This document shows, piece by piece, positions 25,253-34,367 of a stretch of DNA of 64,000 nt (positions are counted from its first letter, which is position 1; every line of letters begins with the position of its first letter). The DNA is from Bacteroidota bacterium (GTDB taxonomy: Bacteria; Bacteroidota; Bacteroidia; Sphingobacteriales; Sphingobacteriaceae). The DNA lies in assembly GCA_023427985.1 (NCBI GenBank), contig JAEYZM010000018.1, forward strand, positions 62,001 through 126,000. Direction: 5' to 3'. Below the pieces are notes generated by a model. It searched no databases and was not told the DNA's origin. It worked only from the letters and a program-made list of their open reading frames with translations. The position numbers and the translations under genes were made by a program.

Positions 25253-27610
25253 TCAAAACTTGAAATTCCAAGTCACCGAAGGTATCAATGGAAACACTGT
25301 AATTTGTTTCGGCTGTATGCTTAACCCATTACTCAACACATCGCCCTGAATATCTAAATATATAATGTACTGATTCAATCGATTGTATACATTGTAAATG
25401 CTGAAGTTCCATACTGATTCAAATTTTTCTGTTTTCTTTTGTGTGTAGGTCGCCGAGATATCTAATCGATGATAGGGGATTAAACGGTATTTATTTCTAT
25501 AATCGTCTTCAAAATACAATCCTTGTGTACCACTAAAAAACACCAAATGCGTAGGTAAATTGAATGCAGATCCTGAACCGTAAACAAAAACAGAACCAAA
25601 GGTCCATTTATCGTTTAAGGAATATGACAAAACGATTGAGGCATCGTGTCTTCTATCGTAACGAGCATAAAATGTTCGGCCATCTTGCAGTTCTGGGAAA
25701 CGTCTTTTAGCATAGGATAAGGTATATCCAATCCAACCGTTAAATTTCCCCATTGCTTTTTTTACAAAAAATTCTGCTCCATAGGATTCTCCAACACCAA
25801 AAGTTAAATCGTTTTCTAAATTTGGACTTAACTGTCCGGTGCTACTTTCTTTAAATTCAACTTGATTGCGCAAGTCTTTGTAATAAATTTCAACAGAAGT
25901 TTCATACATATCCTCCTTGAAATTTCTGAAGTATCCAATGGCATATTGTGTGGCAACTTGCGGGCGCACCAATGTTGAACTTGGTATCCATAAATCGGTA
26001 GGTAAGGTGCTGCCCGATAATGAAGCAAGATGTATGTACTGATTTGTAATGGTATAAGATGCCTTTATAGAGCTGGTTTTATTCAATGTATATCTTAGAG
26101 AAACTCGAGGTTCTAAACCATGATAAAATTTTATATTTTCCCAGTTCTTATAATTGATGGTATCTACAATTGTACTTCCATCTTGTCCTGCCACGTATCT
26201 ATCGTATGGACCCACTTGTTGGAACATGGAGTAACGTAAGCCTGTGTTTAATCTTAATTTTTCAGTAACATCAAAATCGTTTGACACATACACTGCAGCC
26301 TCGTTCGCATATTGTCTATTGATTTTATCGGGCGTGATGCTCGACTCTCCAATTGTTCCGCTAGCTGTAGTAGGAGTGAAGCGATGAAAAGTATAGATCG
26401 CTCCAAATTTTAATTGATTGCGCACATTTGGAAAATAATCGAAATCAATTTTTCCAGTAACATCTCGAATACCTGAAAACAATTCGAAATCAAAATTGCT
26501 TTGACTCGCACCTAAACGAAAAACGTAATCGCTATAAATAGCCGTTGTGTTCACAAATAATTTATCGTTGAACAAATGGTTCCAACGCAAGGTAGTAGTG
26601 GTGTTCCCCCATGGGAAACGAATTCCAAAACGTTCGCCTTGAAAAGTAAAAACATCTTTCCCAAAATAGCCACTTAAGAACACTCGATCTTTATCCGAAA
26701 ACTGATAATTCAGTTTCATGTTCATATCGTAAAAATAATAACCCGAATTCCGTAGTCGATCGTTATCACCAGCGAATGGTTTCGTTAACACATCGATATA
26801 CGTTCTTCTACCCGAAACAATAAATGAACTTTTATCTTTTTGTATCGGACCTTCAAGTGTTAGACGAGAAGATATTAGGCCGATGCCTCCCGTTGCATGA
26901 TAACTCTTGTTATTCCCCTCTTTCATATTCACATTCACCACGGATGAAAGTCGACCCCCATACTCCGCTGGCATACCTCCTTTGATGATGCTGGTATTGT
27001 TGATGGCATCGGAATTAAACACAGAAAAAAATCCAAACAAATGTCCAGTATTATAAACCACCGCTTCATCGAGCAAGACCAAGTTTTGATCGGGCCCGCC
27101 GCCTCGTACGTAAAAGCCGCTATTGCCTTCGCCGGCCGATTGTACACCGGGCAGAAGTTGCAAGGTTTTAAGAATGTCAACCTCACCCATAATTACAGGA
27201 AGCGTTTTCACTTTTTCCATTTGTAAAGTTTGCGTACTCATCTGTGTACTCTTCACATTTTCATCGGCTTTCCGCGCCGTCACCGTGACTTCTTTACTCT
27301 GCACAATTCGATTACTCAAATTCACATTATACCGTATATTTTTATTTAGGTCGATGGTATCCTCTTTTGTCTGATACCCTAGGAAAATTACTTGTACCGC
27401 ATACTTACCTTCTGGGAGAGTAATGGAATAAAAACCATATTCATTACTTTGGGCACCCTTATTAATTTTTTTAATAATGAAGCTTGCACCCAACAAGCTT
27501 TCGCCAGATGCGGCATCTTTTATATAACCACTAATGGTATACTTATTTTGGGCAATGCTGCTGGTAAAGATTAAGAGCAAGGCTAGGACTACAAGGGAAA
27601 TTTTTTTCAC
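25253..27610 (-). CDS. TonB-dependent outer-membrane receptor with N-terminal carboxypeptidase-like domain
   Basis: 785 residues starting at GTG 27610. Signal peptide about 1-20; CarboxypepD_reg-like domain about 24-110 (ISGYIKDAASGESLLGASF); plug domain about 120-235 with GFYVRGGGPDQNLVLLDEA and MPAEYGGRLSSVVNV; 22-strand barrel thereafter, ending in VTWNFKF with a terminal aromatic residue as expected for barrel insertion. Energy from TonB drives uptake of an unknown substrate. Its start overlaps the S8 protease stop by one base and the DUF4249 gene follows, giving a protease-receptor-lipoprotein operon. It is a paralogue of the receptor at 31507-33885. Confidence 0.93.
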   Translation of the reverse strand: MKKISLVVLALLLIFTSSIAQNKYTISGYIKDAASGESLLGASFIIKKINKGAQSNEYGFYSITLPEGKYAVQVIFLGYQTKEDTIDLNKNIRYNVNLSNRIVQSKEVTVTARKADENVKSTQMSTQTLQMEKVKTLPVIMGEVDILKTLQLLPGVQSAGEGNSGFYVRGGGPDQNLVLLDEAVVYNTGHLFGFFSVFNSDAINNTSIIKGGMPAEYGGRLSSVVNVNMKEGNNKSYHATGGIGLISSRLTLEGPIQKDKSSFIVSGRRTYIDVLTKPFAGDNDRLRNSGYYFYDMNMKLNYQFSDKDRVFLSGYFGKDVFTFQGERFGIRFPWGNTTTTLRWNHLFNDKLFVNTTAIYSDYVFRLGASQSNFDFELFSGIRDVTGKIDFDYFPNVRNQLKFGAIYTFHRFTPTTASGTIGESSITPDKINRQYANEAAVYVSNDFDVTEKLRLNTGLRYSMFQQVGPYDRYVAGQDGSTIVDTINYKNWENIKFYHGLEPRVSLRYTLNKTSSIKASYTITNQYIHLASLSGSTLPTDLWIPSSTLVRPQVATQYAIGYFRNFKEDMYETSVEIYYKDLRNQVEFKESSTGQLSPNLENDLTFGVGESYGAEFFVKKAMGKFNGWIGYTLSYAKRRFPELQDGRTFYARYDRRHDASIVLSYSLNDKWTFGSVFVYGSGSAFNLPTHLVFFSGTQGLYFEDDYRNKYRLIPYHRLDISATYTQKKTEKFESVWNFSIYNVYNRLNQYIIYLDIQGDVLSNGLSIQPKQITVFPLIPSVTWNFKF

Positions 27611-29256
27611 TACTCTATTACTAATCTAGTTTTGTACGATGAAACGGAACTTTGAATAGATATAATATACATTCCCCTAGAAATGTTTGCAGGTAATTCT
27701 ATTCCATTGATTAATTCAATTGCATTGAAATTTGAATTGTAAATGGATTCTCCAATTAAATTATATAAATGAAGTTCGAAATTTTCATTTTGCAAGGTGT
27801 TGAACAAGAAGAATAATTGACCATTCGAAGGATTGGGATATACTCCAAACTGCTTGTTTTTATTACGTTCTACAGAGAGATTTAAAAACATTTTGGCAGC
27901 ATCTGGCAAACCAAATCCAATGTCGTTATTCGGACTATTTGCATTGTTTGCATTTGCTTTTATCCATTGGATGACTTGAGATGGTTTTGAATTTGGATAG
28001 ATTGTTTTGTACAATTCCCAAGAGCATGCAGCAAACCCTGCAATGATAGGCCCTGAGAAAGAAGTGCCACTTCCAAACCCATAACTTCCATTATTAGCTC
28101 TTGCTATAAAAGCTGGGCCACCCTGTGCCACTACATCGGGTTTAATACTTCCATTAGCATTTGGACCTCGGGATGAAAAGCCTGCAAGAGATCGGTCGGG
28201 TGCCAAAGCACCTATGCTAAAAACTTCTTCTACATCGGCAGGAGCTCCTATAAAATACCAAGAGCTACTTCCAGAATTTCCTGCAGAGTTCACAACCAGA
28301 ACACCTTTAGATACGGCAGTCTTAGCAGCAATAGAAATGATTGCAGTATTGCCATCCATATCTTGATAGGTATAGCTTTGTGAGCGCGCATCGTATTCGG
28401 TATATCCCAATGATGAGTTGATGATATCTGCACCTGCACTGTCGGCGAACTCTGCCGCTGCTGTCCAATTGTATTCTTCAACTAAATATTCTGTTGCCTC
28501 TTCTTCCGATCGTAAAAGATAATACGAAGCGTGTGGTGCTGTGCCAATCATAGAATCAGGGACATTGGCTGCGATGCATGATAGTACTGATGTTCCATGA
28601 TTGCTGTAATCGTATACAAATGCATCGTTACGAGAGAAATCCCAAGTGCCCAGAATTCGATTTTGTAATCGCAATGAGTCAAATGCCTTGTGGGTATTGG
28701 TATTCCTGAAGCCTGCGTCGATCACTGCGATGATGCTGTTTCGACCACTAAAGTTCGATTGATGCAACACATCGGCCCCAATCATTTTTATTTGATTCTC
28801 GGCGCCGCCGTAACTTCCGTTGAAATTAAAATTATTGACCGATGTTTTTTCTGCTTCGTAAAACTCATCGAACTTATTTTTTCTTTGCCCTCTGAATAGA
28901 TTACTGCCGAAAACTTTTTGATAATTTTTAACAAAACTATTTTGTGCGATGTTCAAAACTTGATTGGTGTCGGCCTGAATGGTAACCGAGTTGAACCATC
29001 TGGATTGATTCAGAATTTTTGCTCCCGAATTTATAACCGCTTGCAAGTAATTTGGATTCACTGGCAAATCGCTACTGTCAATCGCAATGCCCATACGAGT
29101 TCTGCGCTCAATGGCCCTTTGACTTAAGTATGCCGATGGATTGCTAATGGTGTATGGACTGCTCGCTTTGTCTTTGAAAAAAACGATGTATCGATCTTGC
29201 GAAAAAACGGATGCCGATGTAATGCTAAGAAATATAAAAAGGAATAAATTTTTCAT
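27610..29256 (-). CDS. Secreted subtilisin-like S8 protease with T9SS type A sorting domain
   Basis: 548 residues from the ATG at 29256, chosen because it begins a clean signal peptide (MKNLFLFIFLSITSASVFS); the longer frame adds 10 unlikely residues. A propeptide-like region covers about 21-160. The catalytic triad is Asp180 (IAVIDAGF), His220 (NHGTSVLS) and Ser399 (SGTSFSGP), with oxyanion Asn327 (NSAGNSG). The last 80 residues form a sorting domain (FGVYPNPSNGQLFFLF, LYNLIGESIY, GMYIISIQSS). The enzyme is therefore exported by T9SS. Its stop overlaps the GTG of a TonB receptor, which suggests that peptides released by the protease could be the receptor's cargo; this is inference. Confidence 0.92.
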   Translation of the reverse strand: MKNLFLFIFLSITSASVFSQDRYIVFFKDKASSPYTISNPSAYLSQRAIERRTRMGIAIDSSDLPVNPNYLQAVINSGAKILNQSRWFNSVTIQADTNQVLNIAQNSFVKNYQKVFGSNLFRGQRKNKFDEFYEAEKTSVNNFNFNGSYGGAENQIKMIGADVLHQSNFSGRNSIIAVIDAGFRNTNTHKAFDSLRLQNRILGTWDFSRNDAFVYDYSNHGTSVLSCIAANVPDSMIGTAPHASYYLLRSEEEATEYLVEEYNWTAAAEFADSAGADIINSSLGYTEYDARSQSYTYQDMDGNTAIISIAAKTAVSKGVLVVNSAGNSGSSSWYFIGAPADVEEVFSIGALAPDRSLAGFSSRGPNANGSIKPDVVAQGGPAFIARANNGSYGFGSGTSFSGPIIAGFAACSWELYKTIYPNSKPSQVIQWIKANANNANSPNNDIGFGLPDAAKMFLNLSVERNKNKQFGVYPNPSNGQLFFLFNTLQNENFELHLYNLIGESIYNSNFNAIELINGIELPANISRGMYIISIQSSVSSYKTRLVIE

Positions 29257-29311
29257 GTATCTATTGTATTCAATAAAAATACACAAAAATTATTCCTTTT
29301 GTTTGGGCAGC

Positions 29312-30403
29312 TTAGGATTTAGAAATAATTCCGCCTCCAATTAAGTCATTGCCTTCGTAGAATACGGCCGATTGTCCCGGAGCGAGTCCAAGAACAGGTT
29401 CGTGGAAATCGACAAGTATTTTATCTCCTTGTTCCTGTATCATGCTCATAGTGCCTTTGTCTTTGTATCTAATTTTAGTTAAGGCCTCTATTGGTTCATT
29501 CAAATTGGCGTACTTCACTAAATTAAAACCACGCACAACAGCTTGTTGTCTTTGTAATTCCTCGTGTTTACCCAGTACCACGCGATTGCTTTCGGGTTGA
29601 ATTTCGAGAACAAACATAGGTTCGCCCAACGCGATTTCCAATCCTTTTCTTTGTCCAACGGTATAAAAAGGATAGCCCTTGTGTTTGCCCACCACGGTAC
29701 CATCGCTCAAAACAAATTCGCCACCATTGACTTGAGTTTCCAATTCAGGAACTTGGTGTTTTAGGAACGCGCGATAGTCGTTGTCGGGAACGAAACAGAT
29801 TTCATAACTTTCCGATTTTGCAGCCAATTCTTGTTGGCCCATATCGACCGCCATTTGTTTGATTTCCGATTTGTGGAATTTACCTAGAGGTAGCATCGTT
29901 CGAGCAAGATTGGCTTGAGAAACACCCCAAAGCACATAGCTTTGATCTTTGTTTTCGTCCTTACCCTTTGAAATGACATACCGATTGTTTTCGTTGCGAA
30001 TATTAGCATAATGTCCCGTAGCAATAAACTCACAGTCGAGCAAATTTGCACGTTTAATTAAGGCTTCCCATTTGATGTGTGTATTGCACAATACGCAAGG
30101 GTTAGGAGTTCTACCCGCTAAATATTCTTCAACAAAATTGTCGATTACAAAATTCCCGAACTCTTCTCTGATATCTAAGATATAATGTGGAAATCCATAA
30201 GATACTGCCAATGCTCTAGCATCGTTAATGGAATCTAAACTGCAACATCCCGTTTCTTTAGAATTACTACCCGAACTGGCATAATCCCAGGTTTTCATGG
30301 TGATGCCAATGACCTCATAGCCCTGTTCGTGCAACATTACCGCCGCAACAGAACTATCCACTCCACCACTCATCGCCACCAAAACTCTACCTAATTTACT
30401 CAT
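29312..30403 (-). CDS. mnmA: tRNA-specific 2-thiouridylase MnmA
   Basis: 363 residues from ATG 30403. The frame continues upstream but that part runs through the promoter and a repeat array, so it is not coding. The PP-loop SGGVDSS lies at 12-18. The catalytic Cys pair is Cys103 (NPCVLC) and Cys203 (YEICFV), 100 residues apart as in the family. The C-terminal beta-barrel with GQRKGL follows. The enzyme thiolates U34 of tRNA Lys, Glu and Gln. A TACCTTTG box ends four bases before the ATG, implying a leaderless mRNA. It lies between tRNA-Leu(GAG) and the S8 protease. Confidence 0.97.
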   Translation of the reverse strand: MSKLGRVLVAMSGGVDSSVAAVMLHEQGYEVIGITMKTWDYASSGSNSKETGCCSLDSINDARALAVSYGFPHYILDIREEFGNFVIDNFVEEYLAGRTPNPCVLCNTHIKWEALIKRANLLDCEFIATGHYANIRNENNRYVISKGKDENKDQSYVLWGVSQANLARTMLPLGKFHKSEIKQMAVDMGQQELAAKSESYEICFVPDNDYRAFLKHQVPELETQVNGGEFVLSDGTVVGKHKGYPFYTVGQRKGLEIALGEPMFVLEIQPESNRVVLGKHEELQRQQAVVRGFNLVKYANLNEPIEALTKIRYKDKGTMSMIQEQGDKILVDFHEPVLGLAPGQSAVFYEGNDLIGGGIISKS

Positions 30404-30407
30404 GATG

Positions 30408-30415
30408 CAAAGGTA
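30408..30415 (-). promoter_or_regulatory. -7 promoter box of mnmA
   Basis: TACCTTTG on the minus strand, followed by CATC and then the ATG. This spacing places the transcription start at or next to the start codon. It also supports 30403 as the true start. Confidence 0.65.
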
Positions 30416-30457
30416 ACAAAAGGAGCGTGTATAAGTTTCATATTTGTGTAAAATCCA

Positions 30458-30513
30458 CGAACCCTCGAGCATACGAGCACACGAGCATACGAGCACACGA
30501 ACATACGAACTTG
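30458..30513. repeat. Octamer tandem array (7 units) abutting tRNA-Leu 3' end
   Basis: Seven 8-base units of the type CGAGCATA/CGAGCACA/CGAACATA follow each other without gaps. The last unit ends at 30513, directly beside the discriminator base of the tRNA (30514). On the minus strand the units read TATGCTCG, the same family as the array after the transaldolase gene at 62061-62132. Confidence 0.8.
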
Positions 30514-30595
30514 TGCCCTGGACGAGATTCGAACTCGTATGCCTCGCGGCGCCACCCCCTCAAGATGGTATGTCTACCAATTTCACCACCAGGGC
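30514..30595 (-). tRNA. tRNA-Leu (anticodon GAG)
   Basis: Acceptor GCCCTGG pairs with CCAGGGC. The D arm is GTG-AAATTGGTAGA-CAT and the anticodon arm CCATC-TTGAGGG-GGTGG gives GAG. A class II variable arm is present, and the T arm is CGAGTTCGAATCTCG. Discriminator A, no encoded CCA. An octamer repeat array begins at the very next base. Confidence 0.95.
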
Positions 30596-30618
30596 AAGTT
30601 TTGAGACGCGAATATATA

Positions 30619-30666
30619 AAAAAATATTTACGAACAATCCCGATTTATTGAATCAGGATTGTTCGT
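30619..30666 (-). terminator. Terminator overlapping the end of the second DUF4249 gene
   Basis: An 11-bp stem (30630-30640 with 30656-30666) is continued inward by GATT/AATC, and is followed on the minus strand by a T-run at about 30619-30625. The stem contains the last six codons and the stop of the DUF4249 gene. A T-run on the plus strand also exists, so it may act in both directions. Confidence 0.75.
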
Positions 30667-31493
30667 TTTTCTGTACCGTTTGCGCTGAAATATCCTACCG
30701 CTTTCTTGCCTTTGGGATTGATGTTTTTGATGTTAGTTCTAACGTTTGCAGGCGGACTTGCAAATATTCCACCATTGTTTACTTGAGTAGAGAGCTCTAA
30801 ATAAAATTTGTATTGATCTGCATTCATACTAAAGCTTTGTACAAAAATTGTATCGCCCAATTCGAATGGTTCTGGTGTCATATCTAAATCGCCGATGTAG
30901 TTACCATCAACTAATTCATCGCTCGCAAAATATAATTGATTGGGTCTAGAATATTCTTTACCATTGCGTGATACACGGAATAAATAATGGTCTCCCAAAC
31001 CTTCGTATTCAATTCCATTGTAATAAATAAAATAACCAGCTTCAAAAGGGCCTTCGGCTTCTTTGTATTTATAAGTAATCGAATCAATAGGAGGGATTCT
31101 TCTTAAAATAGATTCAGCTTGATACTCTTCGTTCATCGCCTTGATTGTAATGACATATTTATGGTCGATGTTACCGCTAAATGTTTTTGTTGCATAGTTT
31201 CCTGATGTACCAATTTCTTGCAATGAATCGCTGTCTACCAAAATATTATTTGCATCGTAGACATTCAATGTGACTACAGCGCCATTGACTGCTGGTGTAG
31301 CATTACTATCGAAGTATGGTGCAGTTGTAGTTAATCGTATTATGTGTTGTTTGTTTTCATTGGTGATTTTACCATCAACTACTAAGAGCGTTTCTCCTTG
31401 TTCTAAATCGACATCAATTACCTCTTCGCATGCAAAGAAAATTGTGCTGATGCAGCTTAAAATCAATGTGTAAATTATAGTTTTCATTTTCAT
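30645..31493 (-). CDS. DUF4249 lipoprotein, second copy
   Basis: 282 residues. The lipoprotein signal ends in IFFAC, giving a lipidated Cys at about residue 22, and mature CEEVIDVDLEQGETLLVVDG shows the DUF4249 start. An ATG two codons later (31487) is equally possible as start. The gene lies 13 bases after its TonB receptor and ends inside a terminator hairpin. It is a diverged paralogue of the protein at 24291-25196. Both are expected on the outer membrane next to the receptor; the ligand is unknown. Confidence 0.85.
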   Translation of the reverse strand: MKMKTIIYTLILSCISTIFFACEEVIDVDLEQGETLLVVDGKITNENKQHIIRLTTTAPYFDSNATPAVNGAVVTLNVYDANNILVDSDSLQEIGTSGNYATKTFSGNIDHKYVITIKAMNEEYQAESILRRIPPIDSITYKYKEAEGPFEAGYFIYYNGIEYEGLGDHYLFRVSRNGKEYSRPNQLYFASDELVDGNYIGDLDMTPEPFELGDTIFVQSFSMNADQYKFYLELSTQVNNGGIFASPPANVRTNIKNINPKGKKAVGYFSANGTEKRTILIQ

Positions 31494-31506
31494 AAATTCT
31501 CTCTAA

Positions 31507-33885
31507 TTAAAATTTAAAATTCCAAGTAACCGATGGTAGCATACTACCAAACACAGCAAGTCGTACAGCTTCTGTTTTCATGCTATTGGGATTGTCGTTA
31601 TTCTGACGGAAGTAAACCGTGTACGCATTTTTTCTTGCGTATAAATTGTAAATAGAAAATACCCATTCGCTACTAAATTTCTTACCAGGTTTTTCTTTGT
31701 TTTTTAATGTAGCTGCAATATCGAAACGATGATATGCAGGTACTCTATAATTGTTTCTTGTATCGTTCGAATTATGAGGCACAACAATACCTTGATATTC
31801 GTATCTAGAGTTAGGGAAAGTTGTGGCAACACCCGTGCTGTAATTAAAATTGGCCGATAGGCTTAATCTTTTAGTTACTTGGTAACTACCAATAATAGAA
31901 AGGATATGTGTCTTGTCGTATTTTGCATCGTACCAATTGTTATTGTTTAAACCATCAATTTTTCGTTCACTTTTCGATAAGGTATAACTTGTAAATCCGG
32001 TAAATCTACCTTCGTTCTTTTTGACAAAGAGCTCAATTCCATACGCCCTACCATCGCCATAAATCAAATCGGCTTCTAAACGTTTGTTTAGTAAAAGTTC
32101 CGCACCATTGATATAATCAATTTGGTTCGACATAGTCTTGTAAAAAACTTCTACCGATGATTCGTAGATATTATCCTTGAAGTTTCGAAAATATCCCGCC
32201 GCAACTTGATCGGCAATTTCTGGTTTTATGTTATTTGTGCTTGGCGACCAAACATCGGTAGGAGAGGCGGCAGTGGTTCCAGAAATTAAATGGATGTATT
32301 GCGCCATTCTATTGTAAGAAAGTTTGATCGAAGAAAATTCATCGACACTATATTTTGCAGAGAAACGAGGTTCGATGTTTGGGTAGAAGGCGATAGACTC
32401 TGCACTCCCGTAAGTCCTAGCATTTACAGGAATTTTACGTTCTCCATTAACACCTACATAATCGAACACAGTTTTCTCACCTAAATAATCAAATGCCGAA
32501 AATCGAATCCCATATTGTAAACTCAGCAATGGAGTAACGGTGTATTCATCATCGATATAAATGGCGTATTCATTACCACGCTGACGTTCCAATTCAAAGG
32601 CATTGAAAATGGATTCAGGATTGCCCGGAGTAACATCGCCCGGATGAAAATCGTAGAAGATGGCACTTGCACCGAAATTAATCGTATGACTTGGGCTGAG
32701 GTAATATCCAAAGTCGACTTTCGGACTGTAATTAATAACACGCGAAACCCATTCAAATGCTTGAGTTCCTTCAGGTACTCCTAAAGAATAATCGTAATTG
32801 CTATATATACCTGTTAAGTTCATGAACAATTTTTGATTGAACAAGTGGTTCCAACGTACCGTACCCGTGCCATTGCCCCAAGAAGTTTTGAAAAATTCTC
32901 CGAAGCGGAACACATCGCGACCGAAATAACCCGATACAAAAATTCTATTGTTATCGTTGATGGTTTGATTGTATTTTGCACTTAAGTCATAAAAGTAAGC
33001 GGTATTATTTCGAAGGTCTTCGTCGGGAGAAAGTTTTAAAAATAAGTCACCATAAGTTCTTCGTCCTGCAATGATAAACGAGCTCTTGTCTTTTTGCACA
33101 GGGCCTTCTAAAGTGAGTCGACTCGAGATTAAACCAACACCTCCGTTTGCACTGAAATTTTTCGAATTTCCATCCTTCATACGCACATCAAGTAAAGAAG
33201 AAAGTCGGCCACCATATTGCGCAGGTATACCACCTTTCAAAAGTTTCACATCCTTCACGGCATCGGGATTAAACACCGAAAAGAATCCAAGTAAATGTGA
33301 AGAATTGTATACAGGTGCTTCGTCTAATAAAATTAAATTTTGATCCACTCCACCGCCTCGCACATTGAAGCCAGAAGCCCCTTCACCAACGGTACTTACA
33401 CCAGGCAAGGTTTGTATGCTTCGCACTACATCGACCTCTCCTAATAAAGCGGGTATTGCTTTTATTTCTTTAATGTCGAGCTTGTTCATGCTCATTTCAT
33501 TACTCGAAATATTTTCATTCTTTTTGGTAGAACTAACCACCACTTCTTTCAACTCCTTACCTTTTGTTTCTAGCTGAATGTCGATGCGTTCGTTTCTAAC
33601 CAGTTGTATGGTTTTAGTTTGACTTTCGTACCCTAAATAATTGTACTGAATTTGATAATCACCTTCTGGTAATGATATAGAATAGAACCCATATGGATTG
33701 GTTGCTACTGCAATGTTTTTTGAAGGAATGCTTACCGTTGCACCGATAATTACTTCACCATTTGCAGCATCTTTTACATATCCACTTAAGGTAATTTTGT
33801 TTTGTGCAAAAACGAGTATGTTGCAAAAGCAGAAGAGTAAGATTAAGGATAATTTTTTCTTTAATTTATATTGTAGTAATTGCAT
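31507..33885 (-). CDS. TonB-dependent receptor, second copy
   Basis: 792 residues. Signal peptide (about 1-27) ending at FAQN, CarboxypepD_reg-like domain (about 30-115; LSGYVKDAANGEVIIGATV), plug with GFNVRGGGVDQNLILLDEAPVYN and GGIPAQYGGRLSSLLDV, and a beta-barrel ending VTWNFKF, the same last seven residues as the copy at 25253-27610. The two receptors share motifs along the whole length, so the receptor/DUF4249 cassette was duplicated. A TACGTTTG box lies 22 bases before the ATG. This cassette lacks the S8 protease seen in the other. Confidence 0.93.
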   Translation of the reverse strand: MQLLQYKLKKKLSLILLFCFCNILVFAQNKITLSGYVKDAANGEVIIGATVSIPSKNIAVATNPYGFYSISLPEGDYQIQYNYLGYESQTKTIQLVRNERIDIQLETKGKELKEVVVSSTKKNENISSNEMSMNKLDIKEIKAIPALLGEVDVVRSIQTLPGVSTVGEGASGFNVRGGGVDQNLILLDEAPVYNSSHLLGFFSVFNPDAVKDVKLLKGGIPAQYGGRLSSLLDVRMKDGNSKNFSANGGVGLISSRLTLEGPVQKDKSSFIIAGRRTYGDLFLKLSPDEDLRNNTAYFYDLSAKYNQTINDNNRIFVSGYFGRDVFRFGEFFKTSWGNGTGTVRWNHLFNQKLFMNLTGIYSNYDYSLGVPEGTQAFEWVSRVINYSPKVDFGYYLSPSHTINFGASAIFYDFHPGDVTPGNPESIFNAFELERQRGNEYAIYIDDEYTVTPLLSLQYGIRFSAFDYLGEKTVFDYVGVNGERKIPVNARTYGSAESIAFYPNIEPRFSAKYSVDEFSSIKLSYNRMAQYIHLISGTTAASPTDVWSPSTNNIKPEIADQVAAGYFRNFKDNIYESSVEVFYKTMSNQIDYINGAELLLNKRLEADLIYGDGRAYGIELFVKKNEGRFTGFTSYTLSKSERKIDGLNNNNWYDAKYDKTHILSIIGSYQVTKRLSLSANFNYSTGVATTFPNSRYEYQGIVVPHNSNDTRNNYRVPAYHRFDIAATLKNKEKPGKKFSSEWVFSIYNLYARKNAYTVYFRQNNDNPNSMKTEAVRLAVFGSMLPSVTWNFKF

Positions 33886-33906
33886 AACGAAATTTTATTT
33901 TCGCCG

Positions 33907-33914
33907 CAAACGTA
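33907..33914 (-). promoter_or_regulatory. -7 box of the second TonB receptor operon
   Basis: TACGTTTG on the minus strand, 21 bases before the ATG at 33885. No -33 TTG was found at the right distance. Confidence 0.55.
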
Positions 33915-34132
33915 GGAATTAAATTGAGATTAATATTGAAGATAGTGTTAAGGGAGCGTAACAAATTAAATACTATTTTTCATTCCTTTGGGAAGGCTTG
34001 TGCTTATTATGTTTTAAGGAAATTGAAATTTATTTTGAATTCAAAATGTTACAAAATTTATACTTGAAATTTATTTCTGATGATTCACGAAAACAAGAAT
34101 TATTGTATAAAATTTTAGAGCAAGAAAAATGA

Positions 34133-34160
34133 AAAAGGCTGAATTATTCTTCAGCCTTTT
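34133..34160. terminator. Terminator of the PID-CTERM gene
   Basis: An 11-bp stem AAAAGGCTGAA (34133-34143) with TTCAGCCTTTT (34150-34160) and a 6-base loop containing the stop codon. T-runs exist on both strands, so it could also end a plus-strand transcript. Confidence 0.85.
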
Positions 34161-34347
34161 CTTGTTTATTTTTTCTTAATGTTTTGATTCCGTATGCGGC
34201 TGCTCCTGCTGCTAATAATGCAATACCACCGTCAATTGGTGCATCAGGGTCTTCTCCAGGGTCTGGCCCAGGATCTTGAGCTACAGTAACACTCGTAATT
34301 AAACTTAATGCAAGAATGAATAAATGGTATTTGTACTTTTTTAACAT
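34144..34347 (-). CDS. Small PID-CTERM sorting-signal protein
   Basis: 67 residues: a signal peptide (about 1-23, ending VTVAQ), a short acidic Pro/Asp/Gly linker (DPGPDPGEDPDA), then PIDGGIALLAAGAAAYG (about 37-53) as a single hydrophobic segment, and a basic tail (IKTLRKNKQEK). This is the PID-CTERM arrangement of Bacteroidota: a tripartite C-terminal signal (motif, membrane helix, basic residues) like PEP-CTERM or LPXTG signals. Almost nothing remains of the protein besides the two signals. No exosortase-like enzyme is in this window. It has a well-formed promoter with a palindrome in the spacer and its own terminator, hence a single-gene transcript. Confidence 0.8.
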   Translation of the reverse strand: MLKKYKYHLFILALSLITSVTVAQDPGPDPGEDPDAPIDGGIALLAAGAAAYGIKTLRKNKQEKAEE

Positions 34348-34367
34348 AGCCTAGAATTGATGTTTAC

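Noticed and set aside
30404..30496. N-terminal extension of mnmA by 31 codons
   Set aside because: It would translate the TACCTTTG promoter box and part of the repeat array, and precedes the conserved MnmA start.
30458..30513. Possible CRISPR array
   Set aside because: The units are contiguous 8-mers without spacers, and no cas genes are present.
30427..30800. Plus-strand frames over the octamer array and tRNA-Leu(GAG)
   Set aside because: Shadow frames created by the repeat and the antisense tRNA; mnmA and the tRNA explain the region.
34046..34132. 28-codon plus-strand frame ending at the PID-CTERM terminator
   Set aside because: It has a plausible ATG and is followed by a hairpin with a plus-strand T-run, but there is no promoter box, no recognisable motif and the AT-rich context makes it likely to occur by chance.
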